64,000 nt of DNA from a virus: positions 62,001 through 126,000 of IMG/VR virus record IMGVR_UViG_3300036766_000678; one strand, 5' to 3'. The notes beneath the pieces are model-generated. The model was given only the letters and a program-made list of their open reading frames with translations, did no database searches and was not told where the DNA came from. Each line of letters opens with the position of its first letter. Position 1 is the first letter of the stretch. The position numbers and the translations under genes are program-made. Of the stretch, positions 1-9,186 are shown in pieces.

Positions 1-22
1 TCTCGATGATTTTGTTCATATT

Positions 23-193
23 TTAATTATTTTTAAAATCTCGATTTTTTAATCCAGATTCCACAGCAACGCCGAATGACTTATGCACTAAACACATATT
101 ATTCAACAATTCTCTTTCTGTCTTATTAATATGGGAATATTTTACTAATTGTCTAGCTTGTTCAATTGAACAGCACATCATGCAAATATTCAT
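23..193 (-). CDS. hypothetical small cysteine-containing protein (56 aa)
   Basis: Short reading frame starting MNICMMCCSIEQ and ending LKNRDFKNN. Its ATG overlaps the TGA of the upstream gene (ATGA), which suggests translational coupling and supports the start. Four cysteines sit in the first 35 residues (CMMCC, then a later C), so metal binding is possible, but no known domain is recognised. A further ATG on the same strand at position 19 could begin another gene that leaves the window after six codons. No function is assigned. Confidence 0.55.
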   Translation of the reverse strand: MNICMMCCSIEQARQLVKYSHINKTERELLNNMCLVHKSFGVAVESGLKNRDFKNN

Positions 194-828
194 GCTACTT
201 TTTCTTGTTTCTTGTCAAAAATAGCTTCAAGATACTCAAGGTTATTTCCCACCCTACTGATTAAGGCTGTCAATGAATTTATCTTTCTCTGTATAGATTT
301 GAGATCTTCTATTTTGTCAATTTTTTGAAGCATCCTATTATAATCCTGATACTTACTGTAATCCTCATACCCCAATTTCCAATACCCACCTTTTTCTTTT
401 GCAAGATCCAAAACTTCTTTATTTTTCCAATTCAAGAACGCAATAACATTCACTTTAATGTAGTTCTTTGCAGCAGCCATTCTTTTAATTCGGGCAAGAT
501 AGTTCTCGTTATTGTTCAAAAGATCTTTCTCAACCACTTCCAGCTTGCCGACTATCTTATTAAACACTACAAGCTTCTTTGTACCATGATTAATATTCCC
601 GCAAGGACAGTCACAATGTGGCCCAATCGCATTCGTGCATCTCGCGTCACAAATACTCTTTGTAATATCTTTAACAAGATTTTTCCGTTGCACCCTTCCC
701 ATATAGCGAAGAGCTTTTTCACCACATAGAGGACAAGGTTGATCCAAAATAAATTGAATCTCTGTTCTTTCAGCTTCAAATGCTAATGGTCTTTCACAAT
801 ATGAGCAGCGTCCATAGTGCCGTTCCAT
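190..828 (-). CDS. zinc-finger protein with C-terminal NLEYLE tail (212 aa)
   Basis: The N-terminal 80 residues contain repeated cysteine pairs (CSYC near residue 8, CPLC near 32, then C..C and CDCPC near 60-76) typical of zinc ribbons. The middle is charged and helical. The last 25 residues contain NNLEYLEAIFDKKQ, the same tail seen on ten other small cysteine-rich proteins in this window. It lies last but one in a string of small genes with 1-4 nt junctions (start 1 nt from the stop of the 82-aa gene). A nucleic-acid-binding or adaptor role is inference only. Confidence 0.7.
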   Translation of the reverse strand: MERHYGRCSYCERPLAFEAERTEIQFILDQPCPLCGEKALRYMGRVQRKNLVKDITKSICDARCTNAIGPHCDCPCGNINHGTKKLVVFNKIVGKLEVVEKDLLNNNENYLARIKRMAAAKNYIKVNVIAFLNWKNKEVLDLAKEKGGYWKLGYEDYSKYQDYNRMLQKIDKIEDLKSIQRKINSLTALISRVGNNLEYLEAIFDKKQEKVA

Positions 829-829
829 A

Positions 830-1078
830 TTATTTACCTCTATAAGAATAACTTATAATTTCATCTTCATAAACCATTTCCACATCTTTATCCCAATAAA
901 GATGAGTAACAAGAAACGAATTATAACCTGGGCTATTTTCTACAGGAATTTTTTTCTTGGCTTCTTTACGAGCAAAATCTCGTGCTTGTTTCTCTGTACG
1001 AAAATGCCCTACCTCTTTATCACAATCGTCATAAATTCTATATGGAACTTTTAAATCTTTTCGAGTGGCAAGTTTCAT
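830..1078 (-). CDS. hypothetical basic protein (82 aa)
   Basis: Starts MKLATRKDLKVPYRIYDD. It has a strong GGGAGG-type ribosome site about 7-12 nt upstream and a consensus promoter just before that. The sequence is rich in lysine, aspartate and aromatic residues (YDDCDKEVGHFRTEKQARDF) and looks like a small soluble alpha/beta protein. I recognise no family. It is the first gene of a short transcript that continues into the zinc-finger gene at 190-828. Confidence 0.6.
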   Translation of the reverse strand: MKLATRKDLKVPYRIYDDCDKEVGHFRTEKQARDFARKEAKKKIPVENSPGYNSFLVTHLYWDKDVEMVYEDEIISYSYRGK

Positions 1079-1098
1079 TTTAATTACCTCCCTAATTA

Positions 1099-1127
1099 AT
1101 TATAACAGATTCTTACTTACTTGTCAA
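1099..1127 (-). promoter_or_regulatory. sigma70-type promoter for the 830-1078 gene
   Basis: On the minus strand: TTGACA (1127-1122), 17 bp spacer, TATAAT (1104-1099), with a TG one base before the -10 box. It is a perfect match to the bacterial consensus and leaves a leader of about 15 nt with a GGGAGG ribosome site. Confidence 0.85.
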
Positions 1128-1136
1128 GGACTTTCT

Positions 1137-1409
1137 TTAGATAAGTGGTTTAATCTTTTTCATCCAACAAGTACTTCCAAATTCATAATAGGAACAAGAA
1201 CAATAATCAGCAGTAAAATCAGATTTCTGTGATTCATCCAAGCAAAAATAGACATTAACATTAGGTTCAGGTTGTCCACATAAATCACATTTGCTGAAGG
1301 CTACTATTCCAAATCTATTGGCATCTTCATCTACAATAAACATATCCAAGGATTTAGCTAATTTTAAATCCTTAAGAACTTTTTCAAGTGATATGTTCTG
1401 TTTCTTCAT
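1137..1409 (-). CDS. hypothetical cysteine-rich protein (90 aa)
   Basis: Begins MKKQNISLEKVLKDLKLAKSL. Residues 40-85 carry CDLCGQ, then C, CSCSYY and C, a pattern that suggests one zinc site. It lacks the NLEYLE tail of the other cysteine-rich proteins. The start codon lies only 5 nt after a consensus -10 box, so the mRNA is probably leaderless. No function is recognised. Confidence 0.6.
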   Translation of the reverse strand: MKKQNISLEKVLKDLKLAKSLDMFIVDEDANRFGIVAFSKCDLCGQPEPNVNVYFCLDESQKSDFTADYCSCSYYEFGSTCWMKKIKPLI

Positions 1410-1414
1410 ACTAA

Positions 1415-1443
1415 AGTATAACAGGAGAAGATAAGATTGTCAA
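1415..1443 (-). promoter_or_regulatory. sigma70-type promoter giving a leaderless message
   Basis: Minus strand TTGACA (1443-1438), 17 bp, TATACT (1420-1415), TGn extension present. The ATG of the 90-aa gene starts at 1409, 5 nt after the -10 box, where transcription should start. Confidence 0.85.
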
Positions 1444-1481
1444 GGGGTATTTTAGATGTTAAGAGATGTTAATAAAAAGAA

Positions 1482-1518
1482 AAGCCGTGATCAACCTTTG
1501 CGAGGTAAACCACGGCTT
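1482..1518 (-). terminator. intrinsic terminator after the HNH gene
   Basis: Minus-strand hairpin with 8 bp outer stem AAGCCGTG/CACGGCTT and an inner ACCT/AGGT stem, followed directly by TTCTTTTTATT. It separates the HNH gene (1546-2055) from the next promoter (1415-1443). Confidence 0.8.
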
Positions 1519-1545
1519 AATTAATATTGAGATTTTAAAAAGATC

Positions 1546-2055
1546 TTACTTCAATCCTGCTTTCTCTAATAACTTACCATACCACTCAGAAATTTCTACT
1601 AAATTACATTTATTATTTTTACTACTATTTGCTGACCGAGTTAAATATTGAAGATTCCAAATAACATTTAATCCTGACACAAAATCACCAAGCAAAGGTA
1701 TATAATGATCCACAGTTTTACTTTTGGGGCACTTTCTAACAAAAGTTTTTATACCTTTTTGACCAAATTTAGGAGTTCTCAGATTACGTTTTATCTCTCT
1801 TTTAGCATTAGATAATCTATGCACTTCAGGATGCTTTCTTCTATAGATTCTTTTATATGCCCTACATTCTTCTTTATGTGCATCTCTATAATCTTTTTCT
1901 AACTTAGCAAGTCTTTGTTTATTTTTTCGACGATATTCTTTTTGATATATTTTATAACATATCAAACAGGAACCATTGCCTGTTCTTCCACCAATACTAT
2001 AATAATGCCCTTTAGGGCAAACAACGTGTTTAAAACCTTTTGCTCTACCCGCCAT
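1546..2055 (-). CDS. HNH homing endonuclease, family A (169 aa)
   Basis: Free-standing HNH-type endonuclease. The N-terminus has a zinc-like module (CPKGHYYSIGG then CLIC), the middle is highly basic and helical, and the C-terminus has VDHYIPLLGD followed by NVIWNLQYLT and EWYGKLLEKAGLK. This fits the HNH pattern of a His in DH..PL and a later Asn. Four other genes in this window share the ending (13866, 34342, 47653, 54961). The ATG at 2055 with AAAGGTGAG upstream is preferred over a GTG three codons earlier. It overlaps the end of the methionine aminopeptidase gene by 11 nt, as expected for an inserted mobile gene. Confidence 0.85.
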   Translation of the reverse strand: MAGRAKGFKHVVCPKGHYYSIGGRTGNGSCLICYKIYQKEYRRKNKQRLAKLEKDYRDAHKEECRAYKRIYRRKHPEVHRLSNAKREIKRNLRTPKFGQKGIKTFVRKCPKSKTVDHYIPLLGDFVSGLNVIWNLQYLTRSANSSKNNKCNLVEISEWYGKLLEKAGLK

Positions 2056-2818
2056 ATTTCTCACCTTTTTTCAAAGTTAAAACTTCTGCTTTATCTTTCG
2101 TTATCAAAATCGTATGTTCCGCGTGGGCTGCCAAACCACCATTCAATGTAAAAGTCGCCCATTCATTATCTTTGAAATATACACCAGCATCTTTAAACAT
2201 AGTAAAAATAGGTTCGATGCAAATTGTCTCATTTTGAACTAACATAGATCCTTTAGTTTTTTGCGGGATATTAGGAATCTGCGGGGCTTCATGAATTACA
2301 TTAAAACCGATCCCATGCCCCACAAAAGGAATTACTACCCCATACCCATTCTTATCTGCTTCATCAAATATGGCTTGGCTTATATCTCCCACATAATTGC
2401 CTTCCACTGCCTTCTCAATACCCCGCCAAAGGGCCGCTTTTGTGGTTTCTACAAACTTTTCCACCTCTGGACGTATCGGAGGAACCAAAAGGGTTAAAGC
2501 CGAATCTGAACACCATCCTTGAAAGGATACAACTAAATCAAACTTAACCAGGTCCCCGTCTTTAATAGGTAAGTTTGTTGGAGGACAATGGACTACAAAA
2601 TTGTTTATTCCAAGACAAATTGAATGTTTATACCCGCGATAGCCAATCGTAGCGGGAATTGCATTATGATCTCTAATAAATTCCTCTGCTTTTTTATCAA
2701 GTTCTACCCCTGTAACCCCTGGTTGGCATAAAGAAGATAAGTAAGAAAGAGTATCAGCACAGATCTTTCCAGATTTTCTCATTAGCTCAAGATTGGAATC
2801 AGACTTTATCTTTATCAT
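2045..2818 (-). CDS. map: methionine aminopeptidase, type I (257 aa)
   Basis: Metal-dependent enzyme that removes the initiator methionine from nascent proteins. All residues expected for the pita-bread fold are visible: H77 (NNFVVHCPP), D94 (VKFDLV), D105 (WCSDSALT), H168 (VGHGIG), E202 (CIEPIF) and E234 (HAEHT). Length matches bacterial type I enzymes (about 250-260 aa). Its start overlaps the stop of the upstream amidase gene by 4 nt. Phage-encoded copies are uncommon but known; it may speed maturation of the virion proteins encoded upstream. The enzyme looks intact. Confidence 0.93.
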   Translation of the reverse strand: MIKIKSDSNLELMRKSGKICADTLSYLSSLCQPGVTGVELDKKAEEFIRDHNAIPATIGYRGYKHSICLGINNFVVHCPPTNLPIKDGDLVKFDLVVSFQGWCSDSALTLLVPPIRPEVEKFVETTKAALWRGIEKAVEGNYVGDISQAIFDEADKNGYGVVIPFVGHGIGFNVIHEAPQIPNIPQKTKGSMLVQNETICIEPIFTMFKDAGVYFKDNEWATFTLNGGLAAHAEHTILITKDKAEVLTLKKGEKYGG

Positions 2819-3414
2819 TTTAGTTGTAAACGGAATTTCTGTATATCAAATAAGGCTGGGCATTCTTTGGAAGGTTCAAAATATGAATGGGGGTAAATAG
2901 ACGAGGGAGGGAGATGATAAATATGAAGAAGATATTTGCATAGTTTTGTAAGAGAAGCGTTTTGTTCTTCAGTAAAGGTACTTAAATTATCTCCCACTAG
3001 ATGGATAGACAGAGATACATTTACGAGTCGCTGCGCTTCAGAATAACGGATGAGGGAAGAAACATGCCATGCTCTATCACTATCTCTAACTAATTGAATA
3101 ATATTCCCTTCTCTAGTAATAAGATAATGGGTCGAAGTTTGACTCACTTCACTCCTAAACCATTCAAGAGCTTTTTCAGTATCAAGAGAGCCTGTATGAT
3201 GAAGAACAATACAAGAAATATTATGTTTTTTGCGGATACTAAAATTAGAAGTAGGTACAAATTGAACAGGCGGTTTTGATGGGGGGATAGATTTTGGAAG
3301 AGGAACAAGAGATTTGTAAAATGGGTTAAGCTTTCTCAATACTGACAAAAGCTTCATTTTGAATTTAAAAAAATATCTTTTCTTTGGTTGTCTTATCTCT
3401 ACTTGTACAGGCAT
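2815..3414 (-). CDS. N-acetylmuramoyl-L-alanine amidase (endolysin, 199 aa)
   Basis: Peptidoglycan amidase of the Amidase_2 / T7-lysozyme family. The core begins near residue 66 with CIVLHHTGS (zinc ligand H72), continues through THYLITREGNIIQLV, and ends with H176 (YPHSYF) and the K183-x-C185 pair that matches the catalytic Lys and zinc Cys of T7 lysozyme. Residues 1-60 are basic and proline-rich with FKFKMKLLSVLRKLNPF, which could target a membrane or the wall, but no classical signal peptide is present. A -10 box sits 6 nt before the ATG. Likely role: host lysis. Confidence 0.88.
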   Translation of the reverse strand: MPVQVEIRQPKKRYFFKFKMKLLSVLRKLNPFYKSLVPLPKSIPPSKPPVQFVPTSNFSIRKKHNISCIVLHHTGSLDTEKALEWFRSEVSQTSTHYLITREGNIIQLVRDSDRAWHVSSLIRYSEAQRLVNVSLSIHLVGDNLSTFTEEQNASLTKLCKYLLHIYHLPPSSIYPHSYFEPSKECPALFDIQKFRLQLK

Positions 3415-3420
3415 AGGTAT

Positions 3421-3449
3421 ATTATATCAGATTTTATAAGGAAATACTA
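3421..3449 (-). promoter_or_regulatory. extended -10 promoter before the amidase gene
   Basis: Minus strand CTGATATAAT with the -10 box at 3426-3421; the -35 (TAGTAT) is poor. The ATG at 3414 is 6 nt after the -10 box, so the message would be leaderless like several others here. Confidence 0.6.
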
Positions 3450-3454
3450 TCTTT

Positions 3455-3712
3455 TTAAAGGTCTACAGGGCCATTCAAATCATCAATCTCTTCTGCATTA
3501 GAATAAAAAGCTTTAAATGCACTTGCTTGAGCACAGGCTAGAGTTTTAACTTCATTTAAATCGGTAGAATTAGATAGAACACTACTTTCAATACAAATAT
3601 GGTTGCAAGGTGATGGTATAGTTTCCCCATCAAATGAAAAAGTAACATCATAATACTGAACAGACCCATCAGCATTTTTATAAACTATACAATTAACGAT
3701 TGAATCACTCAT
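3455..3712 (-). CDS. hypothetical protein (85 aa)
   Basis: Starts MSDSIVNCIVYKNADGSVQYYD. It is a small acidic protein with three cysteines, 12 nt downstream of the collar-domain fibre gene. It may be a fibre accessory protein by position only; no family is recognised. Confidence 0.6.
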   Translation of the reverse strand: MSDSIVNCIVYKNADGSVQYYDVTFSFDGETIPSPCNHICIESSVLSNSTDLNEVKTLACAQASAFKAFYSNAEEIDDLNGPVDL

Positions 3713-3723
3713 AATTTTTTCCT

Positions 3724-5700
3724 TTATATTTTTATAATTTTGGTAACGATTGCACTTTTTTGAATAACCGAAGAAGGGTTATTAGTAGCTGTTGTACTTT
3801 GATTTGTAGCTGTTGTAGGCAGATCGTGAAGAAAAGGTCTTGAAGCTGATCCTGATGACCCTGCTCCTACAAAAATAACATCTGGAGTAAGGTTAGTAGT
3901 CCCATAAGGCCAAGAAGCCGCATTTCCTGTTACTATAACTCCAGGCGATCCCCCGACAGGAGAAATATGAGTATGTGCATCTTGAATATGATTATGAGCA
4001 TTTTGAGTAGAAGTAACATCTTCTGCCCCACCAGTATTACCAACAGTATTTCCAAGTGTTCCTGTCCCCGTACCTCCAGAACCTACTGCTACTCGTCGTC
4101 TAAAATCAGGAAGCCTAAAATTACCAGCCCCCTCCCCACCCGTATTCCAAATTGTGCTAATAACTGTAAATAAATTTGGGTAATCTGTTTGAGATTTTAC
4201 ACTACCGTCGCACAGTAAAAATCCAGAAGGACTTGAAGCACCTGCAAAATCTAACATAGCCCCCGTAGGAACTGTAAGAGATTGCCAAGAAGGACTTACT
4301 GGAGCACCATCATAATATTCTGGAGAATTAATATCCAAATTAAACCCGTATTCTCCTGGTATTGGATTTGGAGGTCTTGCCGTTGTGACCCAACGTTGAT
4401 ATCTTTCTGTAGTACTTCCAATCCTTCTTCGTTCAACCAAAGCTGAAAGAGCATTATGCCCTAAAATTCCAACATAAGTATATGTAACTGTGCAAAGCCA
4501 AAGTTTAGTAGCATCATTAGCAACCGCTGCTGTTGTTACAGCAAATGCTTGTGTAATAGAATCCCAATAAACATTATATGTACCAGATGCCGTTGGAAAA
4601 GTTACAGCAGCATCCGCTGGAACTGCACTAAAAATGGAAGTTACATTGTAAGCTGATCCATTAACAATTGCAAATTCCGTAGAAAGCAATTGATGAACAA
4701 GAATATAATCACTAGTAGCAATAATAATATCACATGCCATAGCTGATGTATTAGGATATGAAGCTGGGAATACTCCAGGTACACCAGCAATAATAGCATT
4801 ATTAACATCCGTACTGCTTCCTGGCCCACTACCATTTATTCCATGTTCAATTTGTCGATGTGCATTTACTGTGTCAAACTGGGAAACTCCTAAATCCGCT
4901 AAAGACATATTATGGGGATTGAATGGAGAAATTCCAGTTCCAGTTCCCACACTTTTTATATGGGCCTGGAGCGTGTAAGTAGAAGCAGGTGCATATGTAG
5001 AGGTTCTATCTGAGGCATTAGCTAATGGTGTGGTTATAGGAACGAGATTAGGTAAAATCTGGTAAAAATTTCTCCCTACCTGCGAAATATTAGACGGTGC
5101 AACAGCAGCAACTGGGCCAGTGGGCATAGTAACAGTAGCCAGAAAAATAGAATTGGCATTAGGTGGAACAGGAGGAGCAGGAGAAAGAGAATAGGCAACC
5201 TGAACTGTTTGAATATTATATCCATCCGTTTGTTTGTAAAACTGTTTTCCGTTTGTCTCTTTATTTAAAGTAAAAGCAGAAGTATCAATAGTAGCAAGGT
5301 AATTTATCCAAATATAAGTTATTGTTCCACTATTACCAACAGAAATATTTACTACTCCAGATGACTGGGGTGTACTGATAAATGCACCAAGACCGTCATT
5401 TGTAGTAGCTGTAACATTGGCAGGATTATAAAGAGTAACATCTGAAATATCTATAAAGATTCTATTGCCTAAATTATCTTGTGCTATAGAAGTTCCTGTG
5501 CAATTTACGCTAGGAGTAGCTGATGTATTATTTGTACCTGGAGCAATCAAAAATCCTTCCCCAGAGGAAGTAGCATTGTTAATGCCACTAGAAAAAGTAT
5601 CCCCAATAACATTATTAGTTTTTCCTTCTTGACTAGTTTGCATCCAATCAAATACCTGTTTAATTATTCTTGCTGCATTATTATAAAGTGTTGAGGCCAT
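3724..5700 (-). CDS. tail fibre protein with phage tail collar domain (658 aa)
   Basis: Long beta-rich, Ser/Thr/Asn-rich virion protein. Near residues 477-560 it has the Collar-domain signature: PTGAMLDFAG, PSGFLLCDG, YPNLFTVISTIWNTGG and FRLPDFRRRVAVGSGG, followed by the His-rich segment HNHIQDAHTHISP. This domain is typical of receptor-binding short and long tail fibres. The N-terminal part (MASTLYNNAARIIKQVFDWMQT) may attach to the baseplate. It ends a run of fibre-like genes. Host-recognition role is inferred from the family. Confidence 0.85.
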   Translation of the reverse strand: MASTLYNNAARIIKQVFDWMQTSQEGKTNNVIGDTFSSGINNATSSGEGFLIAPGTNNTSATPSVNCTGTSIAQDNLGNRIFIDISDVTLYNPANVTATTNDGLGAFISTPQSSGVVNISVGNSGTITYIWINYLATIDTSAFTLNKETNGKQFYKQTDGYNIQTVQVAYSLSPAPPVPPNANSIFLATVTMPTGPVAAVAPSNISQVGRNFYQILPNLVPITTPLANASDRTSTYAPASTYTLQAHIKSVGTGTGISPFNPHNMSLADLGVSQFDTVNAHRQIEHGINGSGPGSSTDVNNAIIAGVPGVFPASYPNTSAMACDIIIATSDYILVHQLLSTEFAIVNGSAYNVTSIFSAVPADAAVTFPTASGTYNVYWDSITQAFAVTTAAVANDATKLWLCTVTYTYVGILGHNALSALVERRRIGSTTERYQRWVTTARPPNPIPGEYGFNLDINSPEYYDGAPVSPSWQSLTVPTGAMLDFAGASSPSGFLLCDGSVKSQTDYPNLFTVISTIWNTGGEGAGNFRLPDFRRRVAVGSGGTGTGTLGNTVGNTGGAEDVTSTQNAHNHIQDAHTHISPVGGSPGVIVTGNAASWPYGTTNLTPDVIFVGAGSSGSASRPFLHDLPTTATNQSTTATNNPSSVIQKSAIVTKIIKI

Positions 5701-5711
5701 ATACTTCTCCT

Positions 5712-7241
5712 TTATTCTTGTACTCTAAAAAAAGTTTTTACTTCGGCTGGTACTAACTGGTTAACTAAAGATTCTACTGTAGGAATATTAACTGTTGCTA
5801 TATGATCACTTTGAGCAGTAATTGAATCAGTTACTGTCATACTGTCTGAAACATCCTGACTAATTGAAAATGAGGGAGTAACTGAATCACTCTGGGTAAC
5901 TGAATCGGACAACGATAAAGTTAAAACAATACTTAAAGGAGAAGGAATATCACTAGACCACGTAGGAGCAATATTAAATGTAATTGTGTTTCCATTTCCA
6001 GTAGAATCATTTAAAATATTCCCAGAACCTTCTTCCATTCTCCAATATGCTATAGGGCAAGCTGAAGGACTTCCTCCCGAAGCAATAATACTGGCATCAA
6101 CAGAAGATAAAATTACATCCCAAATTCGAGTATCATCAACACTTCCATTCCAAGGAAAACCTTGTGCATTACTAAAAGCTAATGGGGCTGCATTAGAAAG
6201 ATTTCCGCCTGGTGAGCCATATACAACTGTAGTAACATCTATTCCATCTAAATATAGTTTAGACCCTAAAACGCTATCATAAGTAGCCACTATATTATGC
6301 CACAACCCATCAACTACAGAACTTGGGGTTTTAACAATGTAATCTGACCCACCTGCACGAATAGTAAGAGCTAAAACATTTCCAAAACTATTAATTAAAG
6401 CTAAACCCCATCCAGGAGATGCTATAGAATTTATATTTGCTGTTTTCCATATTAATGTATCATAATTTGATACATTAATACTAGTTTTAAACCAAGAACT
6501 AACAGAAAACCTATTTAAATTATCTGCTAAAGTACTGTTGCTATTTGTTCCAATTTGTGTACCATTCTCGCTAATAGAATAAGCAGAACCAGCAGTTCCA
6601 CTACAATCAGAGGCAGATAAAAATATAGCCCCAGTAGATGAAAATCCAGAACATCCTCCAACGGATAGCCAATGAGCTTGTTGTGTACTTACAGGTGGAT
6701 TTATATAATAAGCATCTGCACAAGCAGGGGCAGGAATTCCAACAAAAGAAGTTCCTAACCAAGGAGAAAGAACTGTATCATAAATCTCAACATTAAAACT
6801 TTCCACAAAAGATACTAACAATTCACTTGTTGTAGAAGGGGTAAGTATAGGCCCGTTATGTGGGGGAACATGACAACCATTAGAATCCTCTGAATTAAAA
6901 ACTGCAATATCCAAAGGATCTGAAGTAGACAAAACTCCAGAAAATTCCTGAACTGAAACCACAAGATGACTACTATTTATAGAAACTGTTACAGATGTAG
7001 CCCCACTTAAGGAATTATAGGCATACCAAATTTGAACCGCTCCCCCTTGGAAGTTAACTCCGCTACCACCAGAAGCCAAATAATAAGTATTACCCGCATT
7101 GTCTGTTACTGTAGTAACAGTAGAAATTAGGGAACCAAACATTACAACAATAAGATTTCCACTTCCCGTAGCTGAAATAGGAACAGAGGTGATGGAACCT
7201 AAAGTCCTATTATTGCCTTCTTGTACAAAAGTGATAGCCAT
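5712..7241 (-). CDS. virion protein with LamG-like lectin domain (509 aa)
   Basis: Residues about 20-210 form a beta-sandwich-like region (GNLIVVMFGS...WYAYNSLSG...VSVQEFSGV). Residues about 220-410 match the concanavalin A-like/laminin G fold: FSVSSWFKTS, LYLDGIDV, SVDDTRIWDVILS and IAYWRMEEGSGN. The C-terminus has short repeats of the SDSVTQSDS type. LamG domains in phage fibres bind glycans, so adsorption is the likely role. It lies between two other fibre/baseplate genes. Confidence 0.8.
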   Translation of the reverse strand: MAITFVQEGNNRTLGSITSVPISATGSGNLIVVMFGSLISTVTTVTDNAGNTYYLASGGSGVNFQGGAVQIWYAYNSLSGATSVTVSINSSHLVVSVQEFSGVLSTSDPLDIAVFNSEDSNGCHVPPHNGPILTPSTTSELLVSFVESFNVEIYDTVLSPWLGTSFVGIPAPACADAYYINPPVSTQQAHWLSVGGCSGFSSTGAIFLSASDCSGTAGSAYSISENGTQIGTNSNSTLADNLNRFSVSSWFKTSINVSNYDTLIWKTANINSIASPGWGLALINSFGNVLALTIRAGGSDYIVKTPSSVVDGLWHNIVATYDSVLGSKLYLDGIDVTTVVYGSPGGNLSNAAPLAFSNAQGFPWNGSVDDTRIWDVILSSVDASIIASGGSPSACPIAYWRMEEGSGNILNDSTGNGNTITFNIAPTWSSDIPSPLSIVLTLSLSDSVTQSDSVTPSFSISQDVSDSMTVTDSITAQSDHIATVNIPTVESLVNQLVPAEVKTFFRVQE

Positions 7242-7266
7242 AAATTATTCTCTATTTAACTCTTAA

Positions 7267-7749
7267 CTAAAATGTGATTTGCCACGTAAGTACGAAAGTA
7301 TTACCAGAACCTTTATTTAATGCTCCAAAAGTATTACGAGCAAACATTGTTCCTGCTGGAGTAGGAGAAGTCCAATCTGTAGAAAATAATCCTGCTTCAG
7401 TAATAGCTCCGGTATCAACACCAGGACCAAAAGTTGCAACGTTTTGCCAAATATTAGTAGAACCTGGAGTTGTAAGAATTCCTTGAACTCTAGTAACAAG
7501 TGGTACTTCTAGATCTGTATTTCCAATTACAGGGGCTGTCCCACCTGTTCCCAATCCAACCCAAGACATAAATTTAGTAGATTGGGTAGTGGCAGTAAGC
7601 CAAGAAGCTAAGAAAACTGGACCCACCGTGACCACAAGGTTAGAATCTGTATGATCATAAATAAGAATACCTTTTTCATCAAAAAGTTGTTTACGAACAG
7701 ATCCTGTTATTCCTTTAAGACTATCATGTTGTATACTTTTTTCTATCAT
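7267..7749 (-). CDS. small tail-associated structural protein (160 aa)
   Basis: Matches a family common next to phage fibres, with the pattern VGLGTGGTAP, TDLEVPLVTRVQG, ATFGPGVDTGAITEAGLFS, GTMFARNTFG and NKGSGNTFVLTWQITF. The protein is all-beta with no catalytic motif. Exact position in the virion is unknown; the gene order suggests the baseplate-fibre interface. Confidence 0.7.
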   Translation of the reverse strand: MIEKSIQHDSLKGITGSVRKQLFDEKGILIYDHTDSNLVVTVGPVFLASWLTATTQSTKFMSWVGLGTGGTAPVIGNTDLEVPLVTRVQGILTTPGSTNIWQNVATFGPGVDTGAITEAGLFSTDWTSPTPAGTMFARNTFGALNKGSGNTFVLTWQITF

Positions 7750-7776
7750 AGTAATTCTCCTAATTTATACTAATAT

Positions 7777-9186
7777 TTATGCGAGGACGAAGGCTCCAGG
7801 ATTAAAAATTGTGATAAGAATGCCAGCTTTAAGTGTAGAGCGATCAAATAGGACAGGTGGAGGTAAGGAAATATCTGTGTACAACAACCGATAAGCAATA
7901 TTAACTTCAGTTGGGCCGTTCCATGGTAATAGTAAATGGGCTTGAGTGTCACTCGTTATTTGATCAATTGTTCCTATGTAAATTCCATTCAAATCTGTAA
8001 TTTGATCTCCAACCACAAGTTCAGTTAAAAATAATGTCCCACTTCCCCCAATATCATTGCTACCATTATTAAATGTTACATTTCCAGTTAATAATGTTAC
8101 ACCATCTAAAGCATCGAAGACTACTGGAAAAGGGTCATTTGGATTTCCCACATCAAATGTGGCTTGTAACGTATCAGTCGTAGCCACATTCATTGTCCAA
8201 ATTCCTAACGGCCCATCTGTTGTATAAGCACTTGTAGGGACTAATAATCCTGTTGTAATATCTTCTACTACTAATGTTGCATCAATATAAGGTTCTGAAG
8301 TATTAAATACTGTTTGTGGTCCACTTGGAACAATCGGGTCATCTTGAATTGTAATTAAAAAGAAATCTTCTAAATCACGAATATTTGTGATTGCAGGAGG
8401 AACACCAGTAAAAGATTGCACTGTTAATATAATAGCTTCATTTGTACTACCTACCAAAGAAGCTAGGAAGAGATTCATCAAAATCCAACGATAATCTACA
8501 AACTGTAAAGTATTAGGCTTTGGAAAATTAAATAATACCCCAAAATTTTGCTGAAGAAATTCATCTCTACACATATCTACATAATTATCTGTTTGAGTAA
8601 GAAAATTCTCATAAAATACTTTATCTAACTGGTTTCCATACATATCTTCTACGACATACAAATTTGAATTTCGTTGAGCTACTGGTAACAGAAGATCACC
8701 TTTACCATACACATGAGCATCAGGCAAAGAATTCATTAAATTCTCTGCATACTGTTGTTCAACTTTTTGCGGTATAGTCCAAATTAATGTTTGAGACCAA
8801 TCCGATTGAAAAGAACCAGTATGGGTTCTAACTCTAGCATACCAAACTTGTTCTATCCCATCTATACGAGCGGCCACAGGAACTGTAAATCCTTTTCTAA
8901 CATTACCATTTTGAAAAGTAATTGGAGGAGTTCCCACAAAGTTAGAAAAAACAACATCATTTGGGGAAATAAAAGCTGGATCAGTGTCAAGTTCTAGGTC
9001 AAAGGTTGCTGCAATTAATGCTGGAGTAATAAATGACGGGTCAAAACCAAACCAGAATGTATAAATTCCATCTAGAGTATTTCTATAAAAACGAAGATCT
9101 AAAGGAATACCTTGTGCTGCTGCTGTAGTAGCACCACTATAAAAATTTCCACTCGAATAAAATATCCCACTTCCAAAAAATACCAT
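7777..9186 (-). CDS. baseplate or fibre-attachment protein (469 aa)
   Basis: Residues about 25-160 look like an Ig/FN3-type domain (LRFYRNTLDGIYTFWFGF...WYARVRTHTGSFQSDWS). The middle (NLMNSLPDAHVYG...NLYVVEDMYGNQLDKVFYENF) is helical and may dock on the baseplate. The C-terminal third is beta-rich. It sits between the GIY-YIG gene and the small tail protein. Specific family not recognised. Confidence 0.65.
   Translation of the reverse strand: MVFFGSGIFYSSGNFYSGATTAAAQGIPLDLRFYRNTLDGIYTFWFGFDPSFITPALIAATFDLELDTDPAFISPNDVVFSNFVGTPPITFQNGNVRKGFTVPVAARIDGIEQVWYARVRTHTGSFQSDWSQTLIWTIPQKVEQQYAENLMNSLPDAHVYGKGDLLLPVAQRNSNLYVVEDMYGNQLDKVFYENFLTQTDNYVDMCRDEFLQQNFGVLFNFPKPNTLQFVDYRWILMNLFLASLVGSTNEAIILTVQSFTGVPPAITNIRDLEDFFLITIQDDPIVPSGPQTVFNTSEPYIDATLVVEDITTGLLVPTSAYTTDGPLGIWTMNVATTDTLQATFDVGNPNDPFPVVFDALDGVTLLTGNVTFNNGSNDIGGSGTLFLTELVVGDQITDLNGIYIGTIDQITSDTQAHLLLPWNGPTEVNIAYRLLYTDISLPPPVLFDRSTLKAGILITIFNPGAFVLA

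Noticed and set aside
325-729. Plus-strand open frames across the window (e.g. here, 31293-31709, 63444-63971)
   Set aside because: All lie opposite well-supported minus-strand genes, lack ribosome sites and have low-complexity translations; they are shadows.
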